Below are positions 32,778-41,375 of a stretch of 64,000 bases of DNA, piece by piece. The DNA is taken from the NCBI GenBank assembly GCA_900553595.1, contig USEC01000006.1, positions 3,024-67,023 of the forward strand, written 5' to 3'. This DNA comes from an uncultured Prevotella sp. Lineage in GTDB: Bacteria > Bacteroidota > Bacteroidia > Bacteroidales > Bacteroidaceae. The position numbers and the translations under genes are program-made. The notes beneath the pieces were generated by a model. That model was not told where the DNA came from. It saw only the letters and a list, made by a program, of their open reading frames with translations, and ran no database searches. Position 1 is the stretch's first letter; each line of letters begins with the position of its first letter.

Positions 32778-34121
32778 TCAGTTGTCGTTTGAGTCTGAAA
32801 CCACCGGTTTCTCATTTACCGTCACCTTTATCTTGCTTATACGGCGTTCTTCGATACCCATGATTTCAAACGAATAATTCTTGTACTCCACCTTTTCGTG
32901 AATGCTGAGGAAGTCGCCCTTTATTTCAAGCAGAAGTCCTGCCAGAGTGTCGGCATCGCCCTCCACTTCCGCAAACTCATCATCATTGATGTTCAGCACC
33001 TTGCAGAAATCGCTCAGAAGCGTCTTTCCTTCAAAAATGTATGTGTTGTAATTTAGTTTTGAGTAGTTCTTACCGTCATCGTCGTACTCATCGTTTATCT
33101 CTCCGACAATCTCTTCAAGAATATCCTCCAGTGTCACCAAACCACTCGTTCCACCAAATTCATCCACAACAATTGCGATATGAATCTTGTTCTCCTGGAA
33201 CTCGCGCATCAAGTCGTCAATCTTTTTCGTCTCCGGCACGAAGTACGGCGGACGGATAAGACTCTGCCAACGGAAGGACGAAGGTTTCGACAAATGCGGG
33301 AGCAAGTCCTTGATATAGAGTATTCCCCTTATGTTGTCGGCGTTCTCCTGATACACAGGAATACGGCTGTAATTGTTTTCAATGACACATTTCAGCACTT
33401 CGGCATAAGTCTCCGTTATGTCCAGTCCGACAATATCCTGCCTGCTTGTCATCACCTCCTTCGCCGTTTCGTCGCCAAAGCGGATGATGCCTTTGAGCAT
33501 ACTCTGCTCGTCTTTTATCTCATCCTTGTCCGTAAGTTCAAGAGCCTGTTCCAAATCATCTACGCTCAGAACATGGTTTTCCTTCTGCACCATCTTTTCC
33601 GCCAGCACACCACTCCGCAGCAATACGGAACCAAGAGGCCAGAACAGTTTACGGCAGAACATCACTCCGCCTACGCATTTCCTGCAAAACGCCAGCGGAT
33701 CCTCCCTGCTATACACCTTAGGCATGATTTCGCCGAACAGCAACAGCAAGAATGTAAGCAACACGGTTATGCAAAGGAACTGCAACCAATAGGCTCTGTC
33801 TCCGAAATGAATAATCGAACCGAAGACATAATTGCACAACATAATAATCGTGACATTCACGAAATTGTTGGTAATGAGTATCGTGGCAAGAGTGCGTTCA
33901 CTGTCGTTGCGCAGCTTCTGTATGTTGCGGTCGCTCGCCGACTTGCCGGCATCTATTTCGGCAATATCCGTCGGAGAAAGGCTGAAAAAGGCTATCTCCG
34001 AACCACTTGCAAATGCCGACATACCAAGAAGCAGCAACGCCAGTATGCCAGCGAAGACCACTCCCATTGTCGGGGCTACAAAATATACATCAGAAAGAGA
34101 ATCCAAAAATGCTTCCAACAC
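32778..34121 (-). CDS. gldE: GldE-type CNNM/CBS/CorC membrane protein
   Basis: 447 residues. N-terminal CNNM (DUF21) domain with three to four helices (about 15-190, including SGSEIAFFSLSPTDI), a pair of CBS domains (about 215-335: GDETAKEVMTSRQDIVGLD), and the CorC/HlyC C-terminal domain (about 350-435: EVEGDADTLAGLLLEIKG). Position between ssb and a PPTase matches the Bacteroidetes gldE locus; GldE is associated with gliding motility/type IX secretion lipoprotein GldD, which is not present here. Family members elsewhere are magnesium or ion transport related. Confidence 0.87.
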   Translation of the reverse strand: MLEAFLDSLSDVYFVAPTMGVVFAGILALLLLGMSAFASGSEIAFFSLSPTDIAEIDAGKSASDRNIQKLRNDSERTLATILITNNFVNVTIIMLCNYVFGSIIHFGDRAYWLQFLCITVLLTFLLLLFGEIMPKVYSREDPLAFCRKCVGGVMFCRKLFWPLGSVLLRSGVLAEKMVQKENHVLSVDDLEQALELTDKDEIKDEQSMLKGIIRFGDETAKEVMTSRQDIVGLDITETYAEVLKCVIENNYSRIPVYQENADNIRGILYIKDLLPHLSKPSSFRWQSLIRPPYFVPETKKIDDLMREFQENKIHIAIVVDEFGGTSGLVTLEDILEEIVGEINDEYDDDGKNYSKLNYNTYIFEGKTLLSDFCKVLNINDDEFAEVEGDADTLAGLLLEIKGDFLSIHEKVEYKNYSFEIMGIEERRISKIKVTVNEKPVVSDSNDN

Positions 34122-34142
34122 TATGATATATCGTTTAAGTTA

Positions 34143-34565
34143 TCAAAACGGGACAACGTTGTCCCCTTCATTACCAGAACCATTCTTCTTGGCAAAAGTA
34201 TCGTTTTTCTGTTCCGCGCCATTTTGTGCAGTACTTGCTTTGGGAGTCAGCAACTCCATGTTCTCCGCATAAATTTCCGTGACGAAACGGCGGACGCCCT
34301 TCTGGTCGTCATAGCTTCTGTATCTGATGCGTCCCTCAATATAGAGTTTGTCGCCTTTATGCACATACCTTTCAGCTATTTTCGCCAAATTCTTCCACAT
34401 CACGATGTTATGCCAGTCGGTTCTGTCCGGCACATGCGTCCCGTTAGGGAGAGTATATCCACGTTCTGTTGTAGCCAAAGGAAACTGCGCCACCGCCTGG
34501 TCGGCATCGTAATACCTCACATCCGGCTCCTTGCCTACATTTCCTATCAACATCACCTTATTCAT
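34143..34565 (-). CDS. ssb: Single-stranded DNA-binding protein
   Basis: 140 residues. OB-fold with MNKVMLIGNVGKEPDVRYYD, RTDWHNIVMWKNLAKIAERYVHKGDKLYIEGRIRYR and YDDQKGVRRFVTEIYAEN; acidic C-terminal tail ends NEGDNVVPF, a variant of the DDDIPF tip that recruits partners (interaction tip less acidic at its end). First gene of ssb-gldE-PPTase. Confidence 0.95.
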   Translation of the reverse strand: MNKVMLIGNVGKEPDVRYYDADQAVAQFPLATTERGYTLPNGTHVPDRTDWHNIVMWKNLAKIAERYVHKGDKLYIEGRIRYRSYDDQKGVRRFVTEIYAENMELLTPKASTAQNGAEQKNDTFAKKNGSGNEGDNVVPF

Positions 34566-34752
34566 AGTACAACTATTGATTTATATGAAAGTCTCCGCCA
34601 GAACAGCTCTGATGCAAAGCCTCGTCGCTTCATTCATCCCGGTTTTTGGAGACCCGAAGAGGCAAACGCCAATACATTAAGAAAACTCCGTCGATATAAA
34701 AAACAAATACAACTGCAGAACATAGACATTCAACAGTTGCATTCATCGTTTG

Positions 34753-35307
34753 TTATTTCCACATTCCCAAATACTTGAAATGGAAGTTCTTACCCTTGGC
34801 GGAAGGGAATTGTGAGCGTCCATCCACTCTGCCACGCAAATGTTCCACTATCCTGTTGTAGCAGTCCTGTCCTGAGACAGCCTTACAGCGTGCGACAAAG
34901 TGCGTATCGCGGTACTCATGTTTTCCTGTTGCAGGAACGAGAACCACGCGTTTGAAATCGAGCGTTCCCTCATACCATCCGTGCACCTCCTCGTTCAGTC
35001 GTGTCGATGCCATGGCAGACATATCCCTCTTTTCAGCAGCCGCATTGTTCGTCGGCATGGAGTGCAATGCCTTTTTCTGCTTGAAGTCAAGCATTGTCGC
35101 GGCAGTTGTCTTTATTATAATGAAGTAAACCCGTGGTCTGATTTTATATCGTTTGGGATAATAGACATCACTGTTGGCATAATCGCGAACATCAGATTCG
35201 AGGTTGGCATTCATGCCAATTTCAGGTATAGAACGCAAAAAGTCCAATGCCTCATTCACATCATGAGCCAATGTCTCCTTATCAAAATATCTTAAATATA
35301 AATTCAT
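34753..35307 (-). CDS. Conserved protein of unknown function downstream of tRNA-Gly
   Basis: 184 residues from ATG 35307; a longer frame would read through the tRNA and is not a real start. No signal peptide or membrane helix; mixed alpha/beta, with HGWYEGTLDFKRVVLVP and ARCKAVSGQDCYNRIVEHLRGRVDGR as its most distinctive parts. No family recognised, though it looks like a Bacteroidales-restricted cytoplasmic protein. It begins 35 bp after the tRNA and has no promoter box of its own, so it is likely expressed from the tRNA promoter. Confidence 0.6.
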   Translation of the reverse strand: MNLYLRYFDKETLAHDVNEALDFLRSIPEIGMNANLESDVRDYANSDVYYPKRYKIRPRVYFIIIKTTAATMLDFKQKKALHSMPTNNAAAEKRDMSAMASTRLNEEVHGWYEGTLDFKRVVLVPATGKHEYRDTHFVARCKAVSGQDCYNRIVEHLRGRVDGRSQFPSAKGKNFHFKYLGMWK

Positions 35308-35342
35308 TGGTAAATATGTTTCTCTATAAAAACTGTAAGGAG

Positions 35343-35415
35343 AGCGGCAAACGAGACTTGAACTCGCGACCCCAACCTTGGCAAGGTTGTGCTCTACCAA
35401 CTGAGCTATTGCCGC
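35343..35415 (-). tRNA. tRNA-Gly (GCC anticodon)
   Basis: 73 nt. Acceptor stem GCGGCAA / TTGCCGC, D-loop AGCTCAGTTGGTAGAGC, anticodon arm CAACC-TTGCCAA-GGTTG with anticodon GCC, T arm with GTTCAAGTC. CCA is not encoded. Confidence 0.97.
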
Positions 35416-35458
35416 ATTCATTCCTCATTGTGAGGAGCATCTCTCTTGAATGCGGTTG

Positions 35459-35489
35459 CAAAGGTAGTACTTTTTCTTGAACCTCCAAA
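35459..35489 (-). promoter_or_regulatory. Promoter of tRNA-Gly
   Basis: Minus strand: -33 TTTG at 35486-35489, 19-nt spacer, -7 TACCTTTG at 35459-35466. About 43 bp upstream of the mature tRNA 5' end. Confidence 0.75.
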
Positions 35490-35528
35490 ACTTTTCCGCG
35501 TTTTTTTTCAAAAAAGTTGATTTTTTCT

Positions 35529-36695
35529 TTAATCCATGCGTGAAATATAGTCTTCCGGCGTATATTCACGCAGTATTTCGAGTTCATTTGTGCCTTTATG
35601 CACCATTGCAAGAGCCGGATGCGTGATGCCGTTGAATGTACATGTCTTCACCGTTGTGTAATGAATCATGTCTTCAAATATCACATTTTCGCCTATTTCA
35701 AGTTCATGGTCGAACTGCCATGCCGACATGAAATCGCCCGAAAGGCAACTGTTTCCTCCCAAACGATACACATATTTATTATATGGGACATCTTCTTCAA
35801 GTGTTTCCGCTCCCCTCACTGCGGGTTTGTAAGGCATTTCCAGACAGTCGGGCATGTGGCAGGTGAAGCTCACGTTAAGTATTGCCGTGCGTATGCCGTG
35901 GTCTTCCACCACATCCACGACCTGCGACACAAGCGGTCCCGTATGCCATGCAAACGCGCTGCCCGGCTCCATTATGACTTTAAGCCACGGATAGCGTTCG
36001 TGGAAGGCATTAAGCGTGTCGATCAACAGCTGCGTGTCGTAGTCCTTACGGGTCATGAGATGTCCGCCACCGAAGTTTATCCATTTAATCTGACGGAACC
36101 ATTTCGAGAATTTCTCTTCGATATGCGCCAAAGTCCTTACAAACACGTCCGCTCCACTCTCGCAATGGCAATGGCAGTGGAATCCCTCAATGTCCGAAGG
36201 AAGTTCCTGCGGCAGCAGTCCGGCACTAACGCCGAAGCGCGTACCCTTTGCGCACGGATTATACAGGTCGGTCTCTATCTCCGAGTATTCGGGGTTCACG
36301 CGCAATCCGATGCTTATCGTCTCATTACACTCCCTCACCCTATCATGATAGCGACGGTACTGCGACAGCGAATTGAACGAAATATGGCTTGAACAGCCAG
36401 CTATCTCGTCTATCTCGTAATCCGTGTAGGCGGGAGAGAACGTATGCGCCTTGTTTCCGAACTTATCGACAGCCAAGCGTGCCTCCGCCAGCGAACTCGC
36501 CGTTGTGGAACCGATGTATTCCCTGAAAATGGGGAACGACTTCCATAAGGCAAATGCCTTGAATGCCAGAATTATCTCAACATCGGCCTTTTGCGCCACA
36601 TTTCTTATAAGTTGCAGATTGTTTCTCAACAGCTCCTCCTCCAACACATACATCGGACGGTGAAGCTCCTTATATGTCACTGTATCTATTTGCAT
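35529..36695 (-). CDS. nspC: Carboxynorspermidine/carboxyspermidine decarboxylase
   Basis: 388 residues from ATG 36695. Fold-type III PLP enzyme (alanine racemase/ornithine decarboxylase barrel): PMYVLEEELL, the PLP-lysine region EIILAFKAFALW, STTASSLAEARLA, FHCHCHCESGADV, INFGGGHLMTR and EPGSAFAWHTG are family blocks. It decarboxylates carboxyspermidine or carboxynorspermidine, the last step in the polyamine route of gut Bacteroidales. Lies 48 bp after the DUF6057-like gene, in a minus-strand group with glgB. The partner carboxyspermidine dehydrogenase is not in the window. Confidence 0.92.
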   Translation of the reverse strand: MQIDTVTYKELHRPMYVLEEELLRNNLQLIRNVAQKADVEIILAFKAFALWKSFPIFREYIGSTTASSLAEARLAVDKFGNKAHTFSPAYTDYEIDEIAGCSSHISFNSLSQYRRYHDRVRECNETISIGLRVNPEYSEIETDLYNPCAKGTRFGVSAGLLPQELPSDIEGFHCHCHCESGADVFVRTLAHIEEKFSKWFRQIKWINFGGGHLMTRKDYDTQLLIDTLNAFHERYPWLKVIMEPGSAFAWHTGPLVSQVVDVVEDHGIRTAILNVSFTCHMPDCLEMPYKPAVRGAETLEEDVPYNKYVYRLGGNSCLSGDFMSAWQFDHELEIGENVIFEDMIHYTTVKTCTFNGITHPALAMVHKGTNELEILREYTPEDYISRMD

Positions 36696-36743
36696 CGTCA
36701 ATGTTTCTTTCGTTTGCTGCGACCTCAGAGGTGCCGCACGCAC

Positions 36744-37889
36744 TTACTCGTATTCGTAATAAAACCAATAAGTGTTGCTATAGGTGCCACGCACCATGTT
36801 TTTTCTTTCCCTTGCATTTTCATAAGTGTTTCCCATATTCTGGAAATCCTGAAAATCCGCTTCCATCACACTATTGCCATACACCACTTTGGGTGCAGAG
36901 TTAAGATGCATGTAAAGCAGCAAAGCCTCCTTATAGTGCTTGGGCAGATTCTTGTCGATGGCATAATGCTTCCCTATGTTTTCAACAAAGGCGTCCAAGT
37001 CCTTGTCAAGCAGACACGCGCAGAGCAGATAGTCGGCAGAAACCTTGTTAAGCATGTTATGCCGGCGAAGGAAGTCGAGATATTTCCGTGCCGGCATCCG
37101 CTGCACGAACCATGCGCCCAGATACTGGTACATTCTGTCTTCTGGCAGCAATTCCAGGCGGACATTCTTTCCGTCGGGCAGCAAAGCCGCCGACCTGCCT
37201 GCCAGCCTGTACTCAAACAGGCGTTCACCCAAAGCGTTCTGCTTCGACAGGGTGTATGCCACAAGCATCGTCATGCACGAGTCGGGAGCGTCGTAACGCT
37301 TCGCCACGTCCAATGCCCCGTTGTAGTCGCTGTGCGAGATGCACTGTTCCATGTGAATGCGCGAATGGTACACTCGGTCGCCATTCCCCGACAGACAGAC
37401 AAAAAGCATCAGCAGCGACATTATGCCCAGATTCATCCACAGACTGCGCAGCGGCGAATCCATGCGTTCAGCCATATACTCGGAGAAGTGGGTGGCATAG
37501 CTTGCCCATACCAGCAGCACATAGACCACAAGCAGCAGCGGCACTGCGACAATCCATCCGTGTGTGGTACAAGCGCCGTCACCCGTAAAATGCAGACTCG
37601 TAAGGAGTGTGAGCAGCAGAGCCGAAGGCACAAACGTGAGCGAAGCGGCAAGGCGTGCCGCACGGCAAAGGCGTGCCACACCCAGCTGCAACAGCATCAG
37701 CACCGCCGTTATCACAACCGCTCCCACAAGAGCGTCATAATGTGTCTGTCCTTCCGAGAACACATGCTGCATCACTGTCAGCAGGTCTGCCTGATACTCG
37801 TAAAGATAAACGAAGGCAAACAGTACGAACAGTGATGCACAGGCAATATTTATAAGTCTGTCGAATTTTCCTGCAATTAGTCTTCCCAT
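36744..37889 (-). CDS. Membrane protein, possibly DUF6057 family
   Basis: 381 residues. Four membrane segments in the N-terminal 160 residues (about 12-30, 55-75, 85-110, 118-150), then a soluble helical part with repeated small-helix pattern (SDYNGALDVAKRYDAPDSCMTMLVAYTLSK...) that looks TPR-like. I believe this is the Bacteroidales DUF6057 family, but the assignment is from memory. Starts 3 bp after glgB, and nspC follows 48 bp later, so all three are likely co-transcribed. Function unknown. Confidence 0.6.
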   Translation of the reverse strand: MGRLIAGKFDRLINIACASLFVLFAFVYLYEYQADLLTVMQHVFSEGQTHYDALVGAVVITAVLMLLQLGVARLCRAARLAASLTFVPSALLLTLLTSLHFTGDGACTTHGWIVAVPLLLVVYVLLVWASYATHFSEYMAERMDSPLRSLWMNLGIMSLLMLFVCLSGNGDRVYHSRIHMEQCISHSDYNGALDVAKRYDAPDSCMTMLVAYTLSKQNALGERLFEYRLAGRSAALLPDGKNVRLELLPEDRMYQYLGAWFVQRMPARKYLDFLRRHNMLNKVSADYLLCACLLDKDLDAFVENIGKHYAIDKNLPKHYKEALLLYMHLNSAPKVVYGNSVMEADFQDFQNMGNTYENARERKNMVRGTYSNTYWFYYEYE

Positions 37890-37892
37890 GAC

Positions 37893-39944
37893 TTAGTTCT
37901 TCTTTAATACCACTGCCGAACGTGCAGGGATATACATCTTCAGCCATTCCTTGTGGGCATCCACATACGCCGGGTCGTAGTTGGTGAGATGCGTCACGGT
38001 GTCGTCGGCGAGTCCGTTGCCGCCAAATTCTTTCGCATCGGTGTTCAGCACCACATCGTAGGAACCTGTGGGTACGAGGAATCCGTAATCGGTGAACGAC
38101 TTCGTGGGGTTGAAGTTGAAGATAAAAATCAGGTCGCCACGCATATAGGCGAGTATCTGGTCGCCGTCGTTATGCCATATCTCCACCACCGGAAGCTTCT
38201 GTATTGCCTTTTCCATCTTCAGCACTTCCAGCATTTCGCGGTCGAAGTCGCCGAGATACTTGTAGTCGAGTTCGGGGTTGTCCACCAGATTCCACTGTCG
38301 GCGTGCATATTTGTAGCTCCATCCGTTGCCCTCGCGTGGGAAGTCAATCCATTCCGGGTGTCCGAATTCGTTGCCCATAAAGTTGAGATAGCCTCCGTTG
38401 ATTGTCGATGCGGTGACGAGTCTTATCATCTTGTGCAAGGCGATTCCACGGTTCGCCCTATCGTTCTCGTCGCCACGTTTGAAGTGCCAGTACATATCGG
38501 CGTCAATCAGGCGGAAGATGATGGTCTTGTCACCCACAAGAGCCTGGTCGTGGCTTTCGCAATAGCTTATGGTGTGCTCGTCGGCACGGCGGTTTGTCAC
38601 TTCCCAGAAGATGGAACTTGGTTTCCAAGCCTCATCGGGCAGTTCCTTTATGGTCTTTATCCAGTAGTCGGGTATGTTCATCGCCATGCGGTAGTCGAAA
38701 CCATAGCCTCCGTCCTCAAACTTAGCTGCCAGTCCGGGCATTCCGCTCACCTCTTCGGCAATGGTTATGGCGTTTGCGTTCACCTCGTGTATGAGTCTGT
38801 TGGCGAGAGTAAGATAGCAGATGGCGTTGTCGTCCTGATGTCCGTTGAAGTAGTCGCCATAGTTGCAGAACGCCTCGCCCAGTCCGTGACTGTAATAAAG
38901 CATCGAGGTAACACCGTCGAAGCGGAATCCGTCGAAATGGAACTCCTCAAGCCAGTACTTGCAGTTGGAGAGAAGGAAGTGCAGCACCTCGTCCTTGCCG
39001 TAGTCGAAGCACAGGCTGTCCCATGCCGGATGCTCGCGACGGTCGCCGGAATAGAAGTACTGGTTGGGATCGCCAGCCAGATTGCCAAGGCCTTCCACCT
39101 CGTTCTTCACGGCATGGCTGTGCACAATGTCCATTATCACCGCTATGCCTTCCTGATGTGCGGCGTCGATGAGTTGCTTCAATTCCTCAGGTGTGCCGAA
39201 GCGGCTTGATGCGGCAAAGAAGCTGCTGACATGATAACCGAAAGAGCCGTAATAAGGATGCTCCTGTATTGCCATTATCTGTATGCAATTGTATCCGTCG
39301 GCCTTCACTCTTGGCAGTACGTTTTCGCGAAACTCGGTGTATGTGCCCACCTTCTCGGCATCCTGCGCCATACCTATGTGGCACTCGTAGATGAGCAGCG
39401 GCGAACGGTTGGGCTTGAATGCCTTGCGTTTCCACTCGTAAGGTTCCGGATTCCACACCTGTGCCGAGAAAATCTTGGTTTCCTCATCCTGCACCACGCG
39501 CCGGCTCCATGCAGGAATGCGCTCGCCGGCACCGCCGTCCCAATAGACATGCATTTTGAACAGGTCGCCGTGCTTTACAGCCTTTTCACTGAGTTTCAGT
39601 TCCCAGTTGCCGGCCTCATCGATACGCTTTGCCTTGTAGCGGTCGGACTCCTGCCAGTTGTTGAAGTCGCCCACAAGATAGATTGCGGTAGCGTTGGGTG
39701 CCCACTCTCTAAACACCCATCCACGCGACAACTTATGAAGTCCGTAATATTTGTGACCGTTGGCAAAGTCGGTAAGTTTTTTCTTTCCATTGGCTGTAAG
39801 AGCGTTGATTTTCCACAGTGCATGTTCATGACGCCCGCGTATCGCTTCCTCAAACGGTTGCAGGTAAGCATCATTACGCACCAAACCCATATGCTTGGCA
39901 GATGTTTTGCATCTCTTCACTTCTTTTTTTGTTTTTGTTGCCAT
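37893..39944 (-). CDS. glgB: 1,4-alpha-glucan branching enzyme
   Basis: 683 residues. N-terminal CBM48 (about 60-150: WVFREWAPNATAIYLVGDFNNWQ), a GH13 barrel with DIVHSHAVKN, FRFDGVTSMLY (nucleophile Asp), ITIAEEVSGMPG (acid/base Glu) and YCESHDQALVGDKT, and an alpha-amylase C-terminal domain. It transfers alpha-1,4 segments to alpha-1,6 branch points in glycogen. The sequence resembles the eukaryotic-type GH13_8 branch often seen in Bacteroidetes. First gene of a probable glgB-membrane protein-nspC group. Confidence 0.94.
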   Translation of the reverse strand: MATKTKKEVKRCKTSAKHMGLVRNDAYLQPFEEAIRGRHEHALWKINALTANGKKKLTDFANGHKYYGLHKLSRGWVFREWAPNATAIYLVGDFNNWQESDRYKAKRIDEAGNWELKLSEKAVKHGDLFKMHVYWDGGAGERIPAWSRRVVQDEETKIFSAQVWNPEPYEWKRKAFKPNRSPLLIYECHIGMAQDAEKVGTYTEFRENVLPRVKADGYNCIQIMAIQEHPYYGSFGYHVSSFFAASSRFGTPEELKQLIDAAHQEGIAVIMDIVHSHAVKNEVEGLGNLAGDPNQYFYSGDRREHPAWDSLCFDYGKDEVLHFLLSNCKYWLEEFHFDGFRFDGVTSMLYYSHGLGEAFCNYGDYFNGHQDDNAICYLTLANRLIHEVNANAITIAEEVSGMPGLAAKFEDGGYGFDYRMAMNIPDYWIKTIKELPDEAWKPSSIFWEVTNRRADEHTISYCESHDQALVGDKTIIFRLIDADMYWHFKRGDENDRANRGIALHKMIRLVTASTINGGYLNFMGNEFGHPEWIDFPREGNGWSYKYARRQWNLVDNPELDYKYLGDFDREMLEVLKMEKAIQKLPVVEIWHNDGDQILAYMRGDLIFIFNFNPTKSFTDYGFLVPTGSYDVVLNTDAKEFGGNGLADDTVTHLTNYDPAYVDAHKEWLKMYIPARSAVVLKKN

Positions 39945-40089
39945 ATTTGAGTGTTATTGAGAATTGTTTATTTAAAAGCCACATCATTCCGGGAAATGCC
40001 TGGTTTAGTGAACAAGGTGACGAGGGGGCAAGCCGGAAACTTGCGGAACTTATGTTGCTTCGTTTTTTTCAGTCAGGCTTCGTGCCGTT

Positions 40090-41208
40090 TCATTTATCCT
40101 CGAAACGCTTGCCGCGCTCGTAGTGTCCGCGCTTCACTATCTGTCCGTTGCGGTCTTTTTCCACGAACTTGCCGTCACGTCGGCCATCAAGGTATGTGCC
40201 TTCAAAGCGTTTCCCGTCCTTAGTTTCTTCTATGGCGGCACCGTTGCGCTTGCCGTTCTTGTATATGCCCTTGAATCTGCTGCCGTCGGCAAAGTGTATT
40301 ATCACCTCGCCGTCGATTTTACCCTGGCGGAACTTGCCTTCGTATATGTCGCCGCCCTTCTTCACGAGTTTTCCGTTGCCGTGCTGCATGTCGGCTTTCC
40401 ACTGTCCGGTGTAGGTGTCGCCGTTCTTCCATACGAACGTGCCCTGCCCGTCCTTGTCGCCCTCATTGAAGTGGCCGGTGTATTTGTCGCCGTTGCGGTA
40501 TTTGAATATTCCCTCGCCGGTGCGTTCGCCCTGGACATAGTCGCCCTCATAGACATCGCCGTTCTGGAACTTGTATATGCCCTTGCCGTTCTGTATGTCG
40601 TTGAGCCAATCGCCCACATACACATCGCCATCAGCATAGCGGTTGGTTCCACGCCCCGAACGCTGGTTGTTGAGCCACATCCCGTCGTAGGTGGTTCCGT
40701 CGCCCCAGTCGAAGAAACCCTTGCCGCTTTTCTGGTCGTCCGCCCAGTTGCCGTCGTAATAAGCGCCGTTGGCGAAGGTGTACTTTCCACGACCCTGACG
40801 CTTGTCCTTCTGCCACATGCCGTCATACTTGTCGCCATTGTAATAGTACATCACGCCATGACCGTGCTGATAGTCGCGGAACCACAATCCCACATATTTA
40901 TTATTGTTCATGAAATAGAACGTACCGTTGCCGTGCTGCTGGTCCTGAAACCACTCACCCTCATACTTCTCGCCGTCAGAGAAGGAATAGACTCCCTGCC
41001 CCTGACGCTTGCCTTTCACATAGTTGCCTTCGTAGGTGTCGCCGTTCTTGAATTGCGTAATACCCTTTCCGTGGGGTCTTCCCGCCTGCATTTCGCCTTT
41101 ATACTGTCCTCCGTCATGCGTGGCACATGAACCGAGCGTGAGCTTCTGCCCCTGCGCGCCGACTGACATGAACAATGAGAACAATGAAAATAATATGTAT
41201 TTCTTCAC
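40090..41208 (-). CDS. Secreted MORN-repeat protein
   Basis: 372 residues with a signal peptide (MKKYILFSLFSLFMSVGAQG). The whole mature part is about fourteen MORN repeats of 23 residues (YEGxWxxGxxxGxGxxxxxxGDx), for example YEGEWFQDQQHGNGTFYF and YDGMWQKDKRQGRGKYTF, degrading toward the end (FEGTYLDGRRDGKFVEK). MORN proteins form flat beta-hairpin rods that bind membranes, lipids or partner proteins. Target unknown. It has a perfect promoter at 41237-41267 and is monocistronic. Confidence 0.9.
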   Translation of the reverse strand: MKKYILFSLFSLFMSVGAQGQKLTLGSCATHDGGQYKGEMQAGRPHGKGITQFKNGDTYEGNYVKGKRQGQGVYSFSDGEKYEGEWFQDQQHGNGTFYFMNNNKYVGLWFRDYQHGHGVMYYYNGDKYDGMWQKDKRQGRGKYTFANGAYYDGNWADDQKSGKGFFDWGDGTTYDGMWLNNQRSGRGTNRYADGDVYVGDWLNDIQNGKGIYKFQNGDVYEGDYVQGERTGEGIFKYRNGDKYTGHFNEGDKDGQGTFVWKNGDTYTGQWKADMQHGNGKLVKKGGDIYEGKFRQGKIDGEVIIHFADGSRFKGIYKNGKRNGAAIEETKDGKRFEGTYLDGRRDGKFVEKDRNGQIVKRGHYERGKRFEDK

Positions 41209-41236
41209 TTTTATTGCTTTTGTAACTAAATTATGC

Positions 41237-41267
41237 CAAAATTATGAAATTTAGACGATATTACAAA
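41237..41267 (-). promoter_or_regulatory. Promoter of the MORN-repeat gene
   Basis: Minus strand: TTTG at 41264-41267, 19-nt spacer, TAATTTTG at 41237-41244. Confidence 0.75.
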
Positions 41268-41375
41268 ATGAATTTAGTTTTTTTACAAAACTACTGAACT
41301 ATTTCCACAACGGCACACGGCAAAAGCGTGCCTGCCACGGCATTTTCTGCCAAGCACGCCTGCCGCTGTGTGCAA

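Noticed and set aside
35308..35421. N-terminal extension of the unknown gene at 34753-35307
   Set aside because: It is a translation of the tRNA-Gly gene; ATG 35307 is the first start after the tRNA.
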